From CAVQNQ01 sp963714205 (GTDB lineage: Bacteria > Acidobacteriota > Terriglobia > Bryobacterales > Bryobacteraceae), in assembly GCA_963714205.1 (NCBI GenBank), contig CAVQNQ010000002.1, forward strand, positions 62,001 to 126,000: DNA of 64,000 nt, written 5' to 3'. The notes below the pieces were generated by a model. That model was not told the DNA's origin, did no database searches, and saw nothing but the letters and a program-made list of their open reading frames with translations. Both the position numbers and the translations under genes were made by a program. Positions 34,816 through 43,058 of this stretch are shown one piece after another; position 1 is the first letter of the stretch, and every line of letters starts with the position of its first letter.

Positions 34816-36048
34816 TTACCAGTCCATTACAGAGCCATCCTCGGCGTCGTAGGCTTCCTGGTTCTTCCAGTCGTGGTTCAGCTTGTCGGCCATGGCGTTG
34901 TCATCCAGCTCGATGCCGAGGCCGGGGCCCGTGGGCAAGTCCAGGTACCCGTTGTGAACCGTGAAGGGCTTTTTCAGGTATCCTTCGCCCAGCGAAACCT
35001 GCTCCTGGCACAGGAAGTTGGGGATGGAGGCGGCCATCTGCACGCCCGCGGCGAGCGAGATGGGTCCCAGCGGGTTATGCGGTGCGATGGAGGCGTAGTA
35101 AGCTTCGGCCATCCCCGCGATCAGCCGTACTTCGGTGATGCCGCCGGCGTGGCACAGATCCGGCTGCAGGACGGTGGCGGCGCGCTTCTCGAGCACCTCG
35201 CGGAAGCCCCATTTGGTGAAGACGCGCTCGCCGGTGGCGATCGGCAGGAAGGTGCCGCGCGCGATCTCGGCCATCACGTCGTGGTTCTGGGCCTGACACG
35301 GCTCTTCGATGAACATGGGCTGGTAGGGTTCCAGCGCCTTGATGAGCAGCTTGGCGGTGGCCGGGCTGATGGCGCCGTGAAAATCGATGGCGATATCGAC
35401 GTCCGGCCCCATGGCTTTGCGCAGCTCGGCGAACTGTTCGGCGGCGTACATCACCGCGCCCGGCGTCTCGATGTAGCGGGACGGCCGCTTCTTGGCCGGC
35501 CCGGTCTTGAACGCCGTGAACCCCTGCGCCTGGGCAGCCTTCATCTGCGCGACGGTGTTGGCGTGCGAATAGACCCGCGCGCGGTCGCGCGTGGGGCCGC
35601 CCAGCAGCTCGTAGACGGGCACGCCCAGCGCCTTGCCCTTGATGTCCCACAGGGCCTGATCGACGCCGCTCAGGGCGCTGGTGAGTATGGGACCGCCGCG
35701 ATAGAACGCGTGCCGGTAGATGGCCTGCCAGTGGTGCGCCACGCGCCGCGGATCTTTGCCCACGAGGTAAGGTTCGATTTCCTTGACGGCCTCGGCACAA
35801 GTCAGCGCGCGGCCTTCCGTGAGCGGCTCTCCCAATCCGACGATCCCCGCGTTGGTATGTACTTTCAGGAACAGCCAGCGCGGCTTCACCAGGAAGGTCT
35901 CCAGCTTGGTGACCTTGAGGTTATCGCGTGGCGATATGGGCGCGTTGCCGCCCGCTCTTTCCTGGGCGGCGGCGGCAGCCTGGTCGAAGGCCGCTAATCC
36001 GGCGCCCGCGAACGCGGACGCGATGGCCGAACGGCGTGAGGTGTTCAT
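34816..36048 (-). CDS. Enolase-superfamily dehydratase, galactonate dehydratase-like, secreted
   Basis: A mandelate racemase/muconate lactonising enzyme-family sugar-acid dehydratase (410 residues). Metal-ligand motifs are DIAIDFHGA (Asp), FIEEPCQ (Glu) and ATGERVF (Glu). The histidine in SIAPHNPLGP is the usual general base. The closest pattern is D-galactonate dehydratase. The start at 36048 (MNTSRRSAIASAFAGAG) gives a Tat-type signal peptide, so the enzyme may be exported, unusual for this family but common for such acidobacterial copies. An upstream ATG at 36084 adds 12 residues and seems less likely. It is divergent from the corrinoid protein gene. Confidence 0.87.
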   Translation of the reverse strand: MNTSRRSAIASAFAGAGLAAFDQAAAAAQERAGGNAPISPRDNLKVTKLETFLVKPRWLFLKVHTNAGIVGLGEPLTEGRALTCAEAVKEIEPYLVGKDPRRVAHHWQAIYRHAFYRGGPILTSALSGVDQALWDIKGKALGVPVYELLGGPTRDRARVYSHANTVAQMKAAQAQGFTAFKTGPAKKRPSRYIETPGAVMYAAEQFAELRKAMGPDVDIAIDFHGAISPATAKLLIKALEPYQPMFIEEPCQAQNHDVMAEIARGTFLPIATGERVFTKWGFREVLEKRAATVLQPDLCHAGGITEVRLIAGMAEAYYASIAPHNPLGPISLAAGVQMAASIPNFLCQEQVSLGEGYLKKPFTVHNGYLDLPTGPGLGIELDDNAMADKLNHDWKNQEAYDAEDGSVMDW

Positions 36049-36118
36049 GAAGTCGAATATAACGCCGCTTTTAATGCTATTCATAATATTCAGGCGCAGA
36101 CGCGAGAGGGAGGTCCGG

Positions 36119-36757
36119 GTGGCCGAGATCGAGAAGCTCTACGACGCGATTCTGAACGGCGATCACAAGGCCGCGGCGGCGCTGACCGGGCAGGCGCTGG
36201 CCGAAGGCGCCGATGCGACGTATCTGATCGCCAGGTGCATGATGCCCGCCATGGAGGAGGCCGGCCGGCGTTTCGAGTGCGAGGAGTACTTCGTGCCGGA
36301 GCTGCTGCTCTCCGCCCGTGCCATGAAGGCCGCGCTGGCGCTGCTGCGGCCCCGGCTGGCGGCGAGCGGCGCAAAGGGGGCGGGCCGCGTGGCTGTGGGC
36401 ACGGTCAAGGGCGACCTGCACGACATCGGTAAGAACCTGGTGGCCTCCATGCTGGAAGGCGCCGGCTTCGAGGTGATCGATCTGGGCGCCGATGTAGCTC
36501 CGGAGAAATTCGTCGAGGCCGTCAAGGACGGCGCGGCCATCGTGTGCCTTTCAGCGCTCCTGACCGTGACCATGACCGGGATGCGCACCACCATCCAGGC
36601 CATCCAGCAGGCCGGCGTGCGCGACCGCGTGCGCGTGCTGGTAGGCGGCGCGCCGGTAACCGCGCAGTTCGCCCGCGAAATCGGCGCGGATGGTTATGGC
36701 GAGAACGCCAACGCGGCGGTTTCGCTGGCGCGCCAGATGATCGCGTCGCTGAACTGA
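36119..36757 (+). CDS. Corrinoid-binding methyltransferase partner protein
   Basis: A 212-residue cobalamin-carrying protein of the MtaC/MtbC/MttC type that shuttles a methyl group between two methyltransferases. An N-terminal helical cap domain (about 1-85, ARCMMPAMEEAGRRFE) is followed by a Rossmann-like B12 domain with the cobalt-ligand motif DLHDIGKNLV and the later VGGAPVT. The start is a GTG preceded by GAGGGAGG. Upstream in-frame methionines fall in the divergent dehydratase gene. It is probably the partner of the methyl-transfer operon at 51.7-56.1 kb, but it lies 15 kb away, so the link is an inference. Confidence 0.9.
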   Translation: MAEIEKLYDAILNGDHKAAAALTGQALAEGADATYLIARCMMPAMEEAGRRFECEEYFVPELLLSARAMKAALALLRPRLAASGAKGAGRVAVGTVKGDLHDIGKNLVASMLEGAGFEVIDLGADVAPEKFVEAVKDGAAIVCLSALLTVTMTGMRTTIQAIQQAGVRDRVRVLVGGAPVTAQFAREIGADGYGENANAAVSLARQMIASLN

Positions 36758-36870
36758 GCGGCGGCGGGCCCACCTGGCCGAATCGAGCCTTGACGCTGCG
36801 GCGGTCGGCCGGTTAGCCTGGAGTCTCGGGCCGGATTCTCCGGAATTTTCGTCGGCCCGCGGAGGTCAGG

Positions 36871-37542
36871 TTGATTCTATTACTCTTCGGTCCCCCCGGA
36901 TGCGGCAAGGGCACGCAGGCCACGTACCTCGCGGAGCGCTTCCATATTCCCGCCATTTCCACGGGTGAAATGTTCCGCGCCGAATGCAAGGCCGGGACGG
37001 AACTGGGCAAGAAGGCCTTGGCCATTATGAGCCAGGGCGGGCTGGTGGGCGACGACATCGTCAATGCCATGGTGGCCGGCCGCATCGCCCAGCCGGATTG
37101 CCGCAATGGTTTCCTGCTGGACGGGTACCCGCGCACAGTGCCGCAAGCCAAGTGCTTCGGGGGCCTGCTCCGGCAACGGGGGCTGCTCGACCCCGTGGTG
37201 ATCCACATGGATGTCGCCGACGACGTCCTGGTGAACCGCCTGACGGCGCGCCGCCAGTGTCCCAAATGCCTGCGCATTTATAATGTGCTGACCCAACCGC
37301 CGCGCATAGCGGAGCAATGCGATGAAGATGGCACGGCGCTCACGATCCGCGCCGACGACCAGGAGGCCGTGATCCGGCAGCGTCTGCGCGCCTATGCCGA
37401 GCTGACCGGCCCCATTCTGGAGTTTTACGGTCCCTCCATGGTCCGCACGGTAAACGGCGCCGCCGCGCCGGATGCTGTCGCCAAAGCCATCGAGACAGCC
37501 GTACTGGCGGCACAGGCGGCCGGCATGGCCGCCGTTAAATAG
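36871..37542 (+). CDS. adk: Adenylate kinase (zinc-binding LID type)
   Basis: A 223-residue enzyme catalysing ATP + AMP to 2 ADP. The start is TTG with GGAGGT upstream. The P-loop is GPPGCGKGTQ (residues 7-16). The NMP-binding region is ISTGEMFRAE, and LLDGYPRTVPQA contains the conserved Asp-Gly-Phe/Tyr-Pro-Arg. The LID carries CPKC and, 16 residues later, CDED, consistent with a structural zinc site. It stands alone rather than beside secY or ribosomal protein genes, so it may be a second copy. That cannot be tested within this window. Confidence 0.92.
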   Translation: MILLLFGPPGCGKGTQATYLAERFHIPAISTGEMFRAECKAGTELGKKALAIMSQGGLVGDDIVNAMVAGRIAQPDCRNGFLLDGYPRTVPQAKCFGGLLRQRGLLDPVVIHMDVADDVLVNRLTARRQCPKCLRIYNVLTQPPRIAEQCDEDGTALTIRADDQEAVIRQRLRAYAELTGPILEFYGPSMVRTVNGAAAPDAVAKAIETAVLAAQAAGMAAVK

Positions 37543-37602
37543 CGTAATTTATCCTTGGCTCCCGCGCCCCTGCATGTTACATTGGCCGCCAGGAGGAATC
37601 GA

Positions 37603-37668
37603 ATGGCCTGCAAGCCCAGCAAGACCCCCAAGAAGGCGGAAAAGCCCGAGCCGAAGAAGACCAAATAG
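37603..37668 (+). CDS. 21-residue lysine/proline-rich mini-protein
   Basis: A tiny frame (MACKPSKTPKKAEKPEPKKT then K) with a perfect AGGAGG ribosome site six bases before its ATG. It is followed 18 bases after the stop by a 13-bp hairpin. Eight of 21 residues are lysine. Tiny basic proteins of this kind can bind nucleic acid, but nothing here shows that. The isolated cistron layout (ribosome site, frame, hairpin) is the main evidence that it is expressed. Confidence 0.5.
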   Translation: MACKPSKTPKKAEKPEPKKTK

Positions 37669-37686
37669 CGCCGCGGAGCTTTGTCG

Positions 37687-37724
37687 TTCACGGTCGCGGC
37701 GGCGTCCTCCTCCGCGACCGTGAA
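37687..37724. terminator. Strong 13-bp hairpin between convergent genes
   Basis: TTCACGGTCGCGG and CCGCGACCGTGAA are a perfect 13-base inverted repeat with a 12-base loop. It lies between the tiny lysine-rich gene and the convergent deacetylase gene. No T-tract follows on either strand, so a bidirectional terminator or RNA-stabilising element is likely but not certain. Confidence 0.5.
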
Positions 37725-37742
37725 GACGTCGCGCCGGCCAGC

Positions 37743-38565
37743 TCAATCGCCCATGACCCGGTAATTCACCAGTTCAATGGCGTAGTGCGCCAGCGCATCC
37801 CGCACTTCCGGCGCGCACAGTGCCTCGAGTCTCGCGTTCGCGGCTCTCCTTCAGGCGCGTGTGGGCGTTCCGTAAGGCTGGGCCGCAGCGGCCCGGATGG
37901 CACATCAGTTCCGTCGTGCCTTCCGGAAGCGCGCCCACCAGCTCGATCAGCTCGGCCGTGCGCAGCACTCCCGTGATCTGGAAACCCGCGAAGTGATCCG
38001 TGCATGTGCAGTTATGCCGCGCCAGCACCGCATGAAACCGGCGCCGCAGCGGGCCCAGGGCGCGGCTGGCGGCGCATTTCAGATGGGGCACGATGCCGCG
38101 CGCGTGCATGGGGAAATCGAACGGCCGCCGCACCCACCGGATCCCATACTCTTCTCCCAGGCGGGCTACCGCCTCCAGCACCGGCGGGTAGAGGTGCGTG
38201 TGCTTGTGGGTATCCAGGTGGGTCGGCCGGATGCCCGCCGCCAGGATGCGCTTCACCTGCCCATTCAGTTCCTCGTAGACGCGAATCTGGCGCCGAGCCA
38301 GGGCCGTCAGCAATTGCGGCACGGTCGCCGGCAGCGGCCCGCCGGTTACGAGCGAGCGCCCCGAAATCAGTACCAGGTGGCAGCCGATATCCAAGGTGGG
38401 GGTTTCGGCCGCGAGGCGCACGGCATCGTCGAATGCCGCGCCGTTGGCCATCAGGGTCGTAGCGGTGACGATGCCTTGGCGGTGGGCTTCCACGATCCCC
38501 TGGTTCACGTCCGGCGTGAACCCGAAATCGTCCGCGTTGACGGCCAGTTGTTTCGGGGAGCTCAA
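37743..38565 (-). pseudogene. ChbG/YdjC-family carbohydrate deacetylase, C-terminal one-base frameshift
   Basis: A deacetylase-like protein of the family acting on chito-oligosaccharides or hopanoid-linked sugars. Metal-binding features are NADDFGFTPDVNQGI near the N-terminus and THLDTHKHTHLYP. MCHPGRCGPALRN lies near the C-terminus. Near 37833 one extra base shifts the frame. The zero frame ends in unrelated residues, whereas removing it restores LEALCAPEVRDALAHYAIEL to a TGA at 37743-37745. Corrected length is about 273 residues. The TTG start overlaps the mlaD stop (TTGA), so it is the last gene of the Mla-type operon. Confidence 0.8.
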
Positions 38566-39638
38566 AACAGGACCAGCCGGATGGTGAGGAACTTCTTGGG
38601 ATTGGCGCGCATATCGTGGGTTAGCTGCTGGAGTTCGCGCGTAGCGCCATTCAGCGAATCGTAAAGCTGCGGGTTCACCATGAACTGACCGATGGTGCCC
38701 TGGCCGGAGTCGATCTTATCGATCGTGGTGTTGAGCTTGGCCACCAGGTCGTTCAGGCGGCGATGCAGTTCGTCGTCCTTGAGCAGCTTGCCGGCAGTGC
38801 CCTTGCCCGCGTTCAGATCCGCCAGCAGCCCGTGGATCTCCGCCATGGTTTGCCGGGCGTCGTCGTAGAGCGCGGGATCCTTGAGCAGCTTGCCGGCGGT
38901 CCCCTGGCCGGATTGGAGATCGGCCAGCATGGCATCGATGCGCTTCAGGGGCGCGCGCACCTCCTGGTACAGCGAATCGTCGTAGATCAGCTTGCTGATG
39001 GTGCCGTTGCCGGTGCGCACGTCCGAAAGCAGCTTCTGCCCTTCCGAGGCGATGCCGTTCAGTCGGTTATACAACTCCTCGTCCTTGAGCAGCTTGCCGA
39101 TGTTCCCTTTCCCGGCTTCCACGCCCGCCAGCAGACTGTCCAGGCGGGTCACGATGGTCTGCAGGGTTTGCAGCAGGTTGGCGCTCTGCGCCATCAGCTC
39201 GGGGATATCCTGCACCTGGACGGCGGCCAGTTCCGCTCCCTCGTCCACGTGTTGCGGGCTGCGGCCTTTGGTGATGTTAATGAACTTGTCGCCCAGCAGG
39301 TTGGCCGCGGTGATACCCGCCACCGAATCGATGGGGATCTGGTCCAGAAAGCGGGGTTCGACGCGCATATCGAACTCCACGGTGCGGTTGCGCTCGCGCG
39401 CACTGGTCAGCCGCAGCCCCTCCAGATAGCCGATCGTCAGGCCGTTGAGGCGCACCGGCGAGCCATCGGCGATGCCCGAAGCGTCGTCCATATACGTGCG
39501 CAGCAACGCGTTGTGATGTAGAATCCCTTTGCTGCTGGTGAGCAGAAAGATCAGCACGCCCGCGATGACCATGGCCGCGATCGCCACGATACCGATCCGC
39601 AACTGCTTCCACCGTAGTTTGCTGCGATCCGTAATCAT
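38562..39638 (-). CDS. mlaD: MlaD-like MCE-domain lipid-transport protein with five 34-residue repeats
   Basis: The periplasmic, membrane-anchored substrate-binding subunit of an Mla-type phospholipid transporter (358 residues). An N-terminal anchor helix (about 14-34) and one MCE domain (about 38-125, with GSPVRLNGLTIGYLEGLRL and GDKFINIT) are followed by a long helical tail. The tail holds five repeats beginning at residues 176, 210, 244, 278 and 312, exactly 34 apart, with consensus GxGTxGKLLxDxxLY. Order on the minus strand is mlaE, mlaF, mlaD, matching the usual MlaFED set without MlaB or MlaC nearby. Confidence 0.9.
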   Translation of the reverse strand: MITDRSKLRWKQLRIGIVAIAAMVIAGVLIFLLTSSKGILHHNALLRTYMDDASGIADGSPVRLNGLTIGYLEGLRLTSARERNRTVEFDMRVEPRFLDQIPIDSVAGITAANLLGDKFINITKGRSPQHVDEGAELAAVQVQDIPELMAQSANLLQTLQTIVTRLDSLLAGVEAGKGNIGKLLKDEELYNRLNGIASEGQKLLSDVRTGNGTISKLIYDDSLYQEVRAPLKRIDAMLADLQSGQGTAGKLLKDPALYDDARQTMAEIHGLLADLNAGKGTAGKLLKDDELHRRLNDLVAKLNTTIDKIDSGQGTIGQFMVNPQLYDSLNGATRELQQLTHDMRANPKKFLTIRLVLF

Positions 39639-40454
39639 CTATTGCCGCCGCTTCACGAACTTGGATATGTAGGGGTCCGTTTCGGCCTCCAACTGGTCCT
39701 GATTCCCCTCGAAAACCAACCGCCCCTCGCGCAGCACCATGAAGACGGTCCGTAGATCGGCTCTGGTCCCATTATGCGCGGGCTCAATGTCCTTCCGCTC
39801 CGGATTGTAGCGGAAATTCGCAAGCAGATTGCCATCCTGGTACCGATGGGTGACCAGCAGAGAGGTGACCCGGCTGACATCGCGCTCCTTGACTACTAAC
39901 GAGATGATGGTATGAGCGGTGATGGGGTCCAGACCGGCCGTGGGCGAATCATAGAGCACCAGGGGAGGCCCGGTCACCACCGCGCGGGCGATGGCCGCGC
40001 GCCGCCGCATGCCGCCGGAAAGCTCGCTGGGAAATTTCTCGAGCGTGCCCCCCAGTTCCACGAAATCGAGCGCCTCCTCGACCCGCGGACGGACCTGATC
40101 CGGCGGGCAGTGAATGGACCGCTGGTTGAGGAGCGGATAGGCCACGTTCTCCTCGATGGTCAGCGAGTCGAACAGGGCGCTCTCCTGGAATAGCATGCCG
40201 ATCTTGCTGCGAATATCGAACAGCGCCCGTTCGCTCAGGGCCGTGAGATCCTGTCCGAAAGCGAAGATCTTGCCGGACGCGGGCTTCTCCAGTCCGAGCG
40301 CGGTCTTGAGCAGCACGGTCTTGCCGCTTCCGGCGGCGCCCAGGATCACGCGCGATTCTCCTTCGAAGGCCTCGAAGGAGAGATCCGCGAGCGCTGGGAC
40401 GTCATCGAACGTTACCGTGACGTGCTCGAAGCGGAGAACCGAGGGGTTCGGCAT
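39639..40454 (-). CDS. mlaF: MlaF-like ABC transporter ATPase with altered Walker B
   Basis: The ATPase subunit (271 residues) energising the MlaE permease. Walker A is GAAGSGKT, the Q-loop region MLFQESALFDSL, and the signature LSGGMRRR. The H-loop is LLVTHRYQ. Walker B reads LVLYDSP, so the catalytic glutamate after the aspartate is replaced by serine. The D-loop AGLDPIT is normal. The start ATG at 40454 shares one base with the mlaE stop (TGATG). The longer upstream frame is the antisense-shifted mlaE region. The substitution predicts weak hydrolysis or a compensating residue. Confidence 0.9.
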   Translation of the reverse strand: MPNPSVLRFEHVTVTFDDVPALADLSFEAFEGESRVILGAAGSGKTVLLKTALGLEKPASGKIFAFGQDLTALSERALFDIRSKIGMLFQESALFDSLTIEENVAYPLLNQRSIHCPPDQVRPRVEEALDFVELGGTLEKFPSELSGGMRRRAAIARAVVTGPPLVLYDSPTAGLDPITAHTIISLVVKERDVSRVTSLLVTHRYQDGNLLANFRYNPERKDIEPAHNGTRADLRTVFMVLREGRLVFEGNQDQLEAETDPYISKFVKRRQ

Positions 40455-41218
40455 CAGGACGACCCCTGGAACACGAAGATCTGCGCAATGAAATACGTCA
40501 GGATGAAGATCAGCACCGAGGCGGTCACCATGGCCTGGGTGGTGGCGCGGCCCACGCCCTGCGTGCCGCCCGTGGTGCGCAGGCCGTAGAAGCAGCCCAC
40601 CAGCGAAATCACGAAGGCGAAGACGAACGGCTTGATGAGGCCCTGGGCCACGTCGTTCCACGCCAGCGCGCGCCAGGCCGAATTCCAGTACTGCCGGGAG
40701 GGAATACCCAAAAGACTGTAGGAGACCACCCACCCGGCGAAGATGCCCACGAAATCCGCGATGATCGTGAGCGCCGGCAGCATCGCGCAGGTGGCGATCA
40801 GCCGCGGGGTCACCAGCTTCTGAATGGGATCGGTGCCGAGCGCCCGCATGGCGTCGATCTGCTCGGTCACCTTCATCGAACCGAGCTCGCTGGCCATGCC
40901 CGAGGAGTTCCGTCCCGCCACCATGAGCGCTGTCAGGTCGGGGCCCAGCTCGCGCACCAGTGTGATGGCCACCACCATTCCGGTCCGGCCGATCTGCCCG
41001 TACTGGCGCAAGGCGCGCGACATCTGGATGGCCATTACGGCTCCGCTGAAGAAGCCGATCATAGCTACTAGAGGGAGGCTGCCGACCCCGATATCGTCCA
41101 TCTGGAGCGCGATATCGGTTTGGTAATGCGGCGCGCGGAAGATGTTGCGGACGGCGCGCCCCGCCAGCAGGAAGAACTCCTGAACCACCAGAACAGGCCC
41201 CTTCAGCAGATCGAGCAA
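40454..41218 (-). CDS. mlaE: MlaE-family ABC transporter permease
   Basis: The integral membrane subunit (254 residues) of a phospholipid ABC transporter. It has several hydrophobic segments and the family core ALVAGRNSSGMASELGSMKV-like region (here MVAGRNSSGMASELGSMKVT), followed by EQIDAMRALGTDPIQKL and VTPRLIATCAM. It is the first gene of the mlaE-mlaF-mlaD-deacetylase operon. It diverges from the P1 peptidase gene with a 51-base gap. Direction of lipid movement cannot be read from sequence. Confidence 0.92.
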   Translation of the reverse strand: MLDLLKGPVLVVQEFFLLAGRAVRNIFRAPHYQTDIALQMDDIGVGSLPLVAMIGFFSGAVMAIQMSRALRQYGQIGRTGMVVAITLVRELGPDLTALMVAGRNSSGMASELGSMKVTEQIDAMRALGTDPIQKLVTPRLIATCAMLPALTIIADFVGIFAGWVVSYSLLGIPSRQYWNSAWRALAWNDVAQGLIKPFVFAFVISLVGCFYGLRTTGGTQGVGRATTQAMVTASVLIFILTYFIAQIFVFQGSS

Positions 41219-41269
41219 GAGCGTCTATCCCCGCAAATCCGATGCTACCATACAAGCATAAACCCCGCT

Positions 41270-42217
41270 ATGAAAGGACTTACGGACATCCCCGGAATCC
41301 GTGTGGGGCACATCTCGGACTACCACGCAATTACCGGGTGCACGGCCATTCTCTGCGAACAGGGCGCCGTGGGCGGCGTGGATATCCGCGGCTCGGCTAG
41401 CGGCACCCAGGAGATCTCGACGCTCGATCCGCTCCACGTCGCCGACCGCGTGCACGCCATCGTGCTGGCCGGCGGAAGCGCCTTCGGCCTGGAGGCAGCC
41501 TCGGGCGTGCGGCGCTACCTGGCGCAGCGCGGCGTGGGCTATGCCTTCGGCGGCGCGCACGTTCCCCTCGTGCCGTCGGCGATCCTTTTCGACCTGGGAG
41601 TGGGCAACGGCTCGGTCCGGCCAAACCTGGCGATGGGCGAAGCGGCAGCCGCTGCCGCCACCGCCGATGCCGTCAGGGAAGGATGCCTGGGAGCCGGAAC
41701 GGGAGCCACCGTGGGCAAAATCTTCGGTTTGAAACAGGCCATGAAATCGGGCATCGGGTGCTTCACCGTGGTGCTGCCGGCGGGTGTGGTGGTAGCCGCC
41801 CTGGTGGCCGTCAACTGCCTGGGCGACGTGCGCGATCCGCGCAGCGGCAAGATCGTCGCGGGCGCCCGCCAGGCGCCCGGCAGCCGCGAGTTCGCCGATA
41901 CGGTAGAGCAGATGAAGCGGGGCGTCCGGGGAGGCGGCGAGCGCGGTCACACCACTCTGGCCGTGGTGGCGACCAACGCGCGGCTGACCAAGGTGCAGGC
42001 CACCAAGCTCGCCCAGCTCTCCGGCCTGGGCATGGCGCGCACGATCTACCCGGTTAACACGATGTCCGACGGCGATACGGCCTTCGCGCTCTCCCTCGGC
42101 GACCGCCAGGCGGACATCGACGTGCTCGGCGTGGCCGCGGCCGAAGCCGTGGCCGCGGCCGTCCTGCGCGCCGTGAAGCTGGCGCGGACGCTGGGCGGTA
42201 TTCCGGGGTTGGGATAG
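41270..42217 (+). CDS. P1-family (DmpA/NylC-type) self-processing peptidase/amidase
   Basis: A 315-residue N-terminal-nucleophile hydrolase. Members split themselves into two chains just before a Thr/Ser nucleophile. Here the likely cleavage is in GERGHTTLAVVATNA, as in the nylon-oligomer hydrolase NylC subgroup, rather than the Ser of DmpA. Other family features are MKGLTDIPGIRVGHI at the N-terminus, LAGGSAFGLEAASGV, and GATVGKIFG. The ATG at 41270 coincides with the usual family start. Natural substrates are probably short peptides or beta-aminopeptides. Confidence 0.88.
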   Translation: MKGLTDIPGIRVGHISDYHAITGCTAILCEQGAVGGVDIRGSASGTQEISTLDPLHVADRVHAIVLAGGSAFGLEAASGVRRYLAQRGVGYAFGGAHVPLVPSAILFDLGVGNGSVRPNLAMGEAAAAAATADAVREGCLGAGTGATVGKIFGLKQAMKSGIGCFTVVLPAGVVVAALVAVNCLGDVRDPRSGKIVAGARQAPGSREFADTVEQMKRGVRGGGERGHTTLAVVATNARLTKVQATKLAQLSGLGMARTIYPVNTMSDGDTAFALSLGDRQADIDVLGVAAAEAVAAAVLRAVKLARTLGGIPGLG

Positions 42218-42406
42218 TTAACTGCCGTTTGCGTCCGAGGCTGGCGACGCGTGCTGGTCGCGCCGGCCCATGAGCTGGTGCAGGGCGAAAGGAACTTCGT
42301 CGGGATGGCATGCGCACCAGGTAATGATGCGCTCCAACTTGAGGGCATCGTCGGTCATCGCGCTAATTTCCATCAGCTCGGTTTCGATGGTCTCCGGGTC
42401 TCGCAT
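42218..42406 (-). CDS. 62-residue hypothetical protein
   Basis: A small acidic N-terminal protein (MRDPETIETELMEISAMTD), mostly helical, with the pair CACH in the middle and a polar C-terminus. It abuts the stop codon of the convergent P1 peptidase gene. No known motif applies and no strong ribosome site is apparent. It is listed because the frame shows amphipathic helix patterning and no competing gene covers it. Confidence 0.4.
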   Translation of the reverse strand: MRDPETIETELMEISAMTDDALKLERIITWCACHPDEVPFALHQLMGRRDQHASPASDANGS

Positions 42407-42472
42407 TAGAGACTAGCATGGCACATGTCGGCGCCTGGAAACCATATGAGCGGCCGGTCGGGAAGCTCGCGC

Positions 42473-42937
42473 CTACTCCGGCGCGGGACCAAGACTGAGT
42501 GTGATTTTTCTGGCAAGCTCCTCGGGGACGCTCGGGAGAAAGGTCACGTGGCAACTGCATGTCCCAGCCTTTCCCGGCACGCTGGCGCTATAGGCGTTCG
42601 CGCTCTCCGGGTTCCTGGAGGTCCTGTCCTGGTAAAAGGTGCGCTTCGCGGTATTCTCGAACAGCTTGCCCTTGGGAATGTCCATCACCTTTTGCCAAGA
42701 TTCCGGCAGCGGTTTAAACGCCTGCCCGGGCTGGCTGGTGACCACCGCGATGGCCGTTGTGGAGTCTTTGAAGACGGCCGCCCCGGTTTGTTCCTCCAAA
42801 GGCGCCCACTCCGGTGGAACCGCGATTTGGCACAAGCGCTTGGAATCTCTTACTACCTTCCAGCCCGCCGGGACGGTCTGCGCCGCCAGGATCGGGAAGA
42901 ACAAGAGAAACAGAGCCGGGACTTTGTATTCTCTCAT
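42473..42937 (-). CDS. Secreted hypothetical protein
   Basis: A 154-residue protein with a clear signal peptide (MREYKVPALFLLFFPILAAQ) ending at AAQ-T, a cleavage context seen repeatedly in this genome. The mature part contains a tryptophan- and valine-rich beta pattern (GWKVVRDSKRLCQIAVPPEW) and three cysteines. It resembles small secreted proteins with a PsbP/Mog1-like fold, but I cannot confirm that. It is divergent from the following secreted-protein gene. Confidence 0.6.
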   Translation of the reverse strand: MREYKVPALFLLFFPILAAQTVPAGWKVVRDSKRLCQIAVPPEWAPLEEQTGAAVFKDSTTAIAVVTSQPGQAFKPLPESWQKVMDIPKGKLFENTAKRTFYQDRTSRNPESANAYSASVPGKAGTCSCHVTFLPSVPEELARKITLSLGPAPE

Positions 42938-43058
42938 GGCAGTAGTCTACCCCTTTCGAACATCCAGGGGAATCTCAATGTGCAGGTGCGGGTGACTGCC
43001 GTCCCCCATGCCGGCCGCCGCAACTCCCGCATGGTAGGTTGTAAGCAGAGGTCTTTGG

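Noticed and set aside
36049..36118. Cobalamin riboswitch in front of the corrinoid protein gene
   Set aside because: The 70-base gap is too short for a full B12 riboswitch and I see no B12-box-like sequence. The same holds for the region upstream of the methyltransferase operon.
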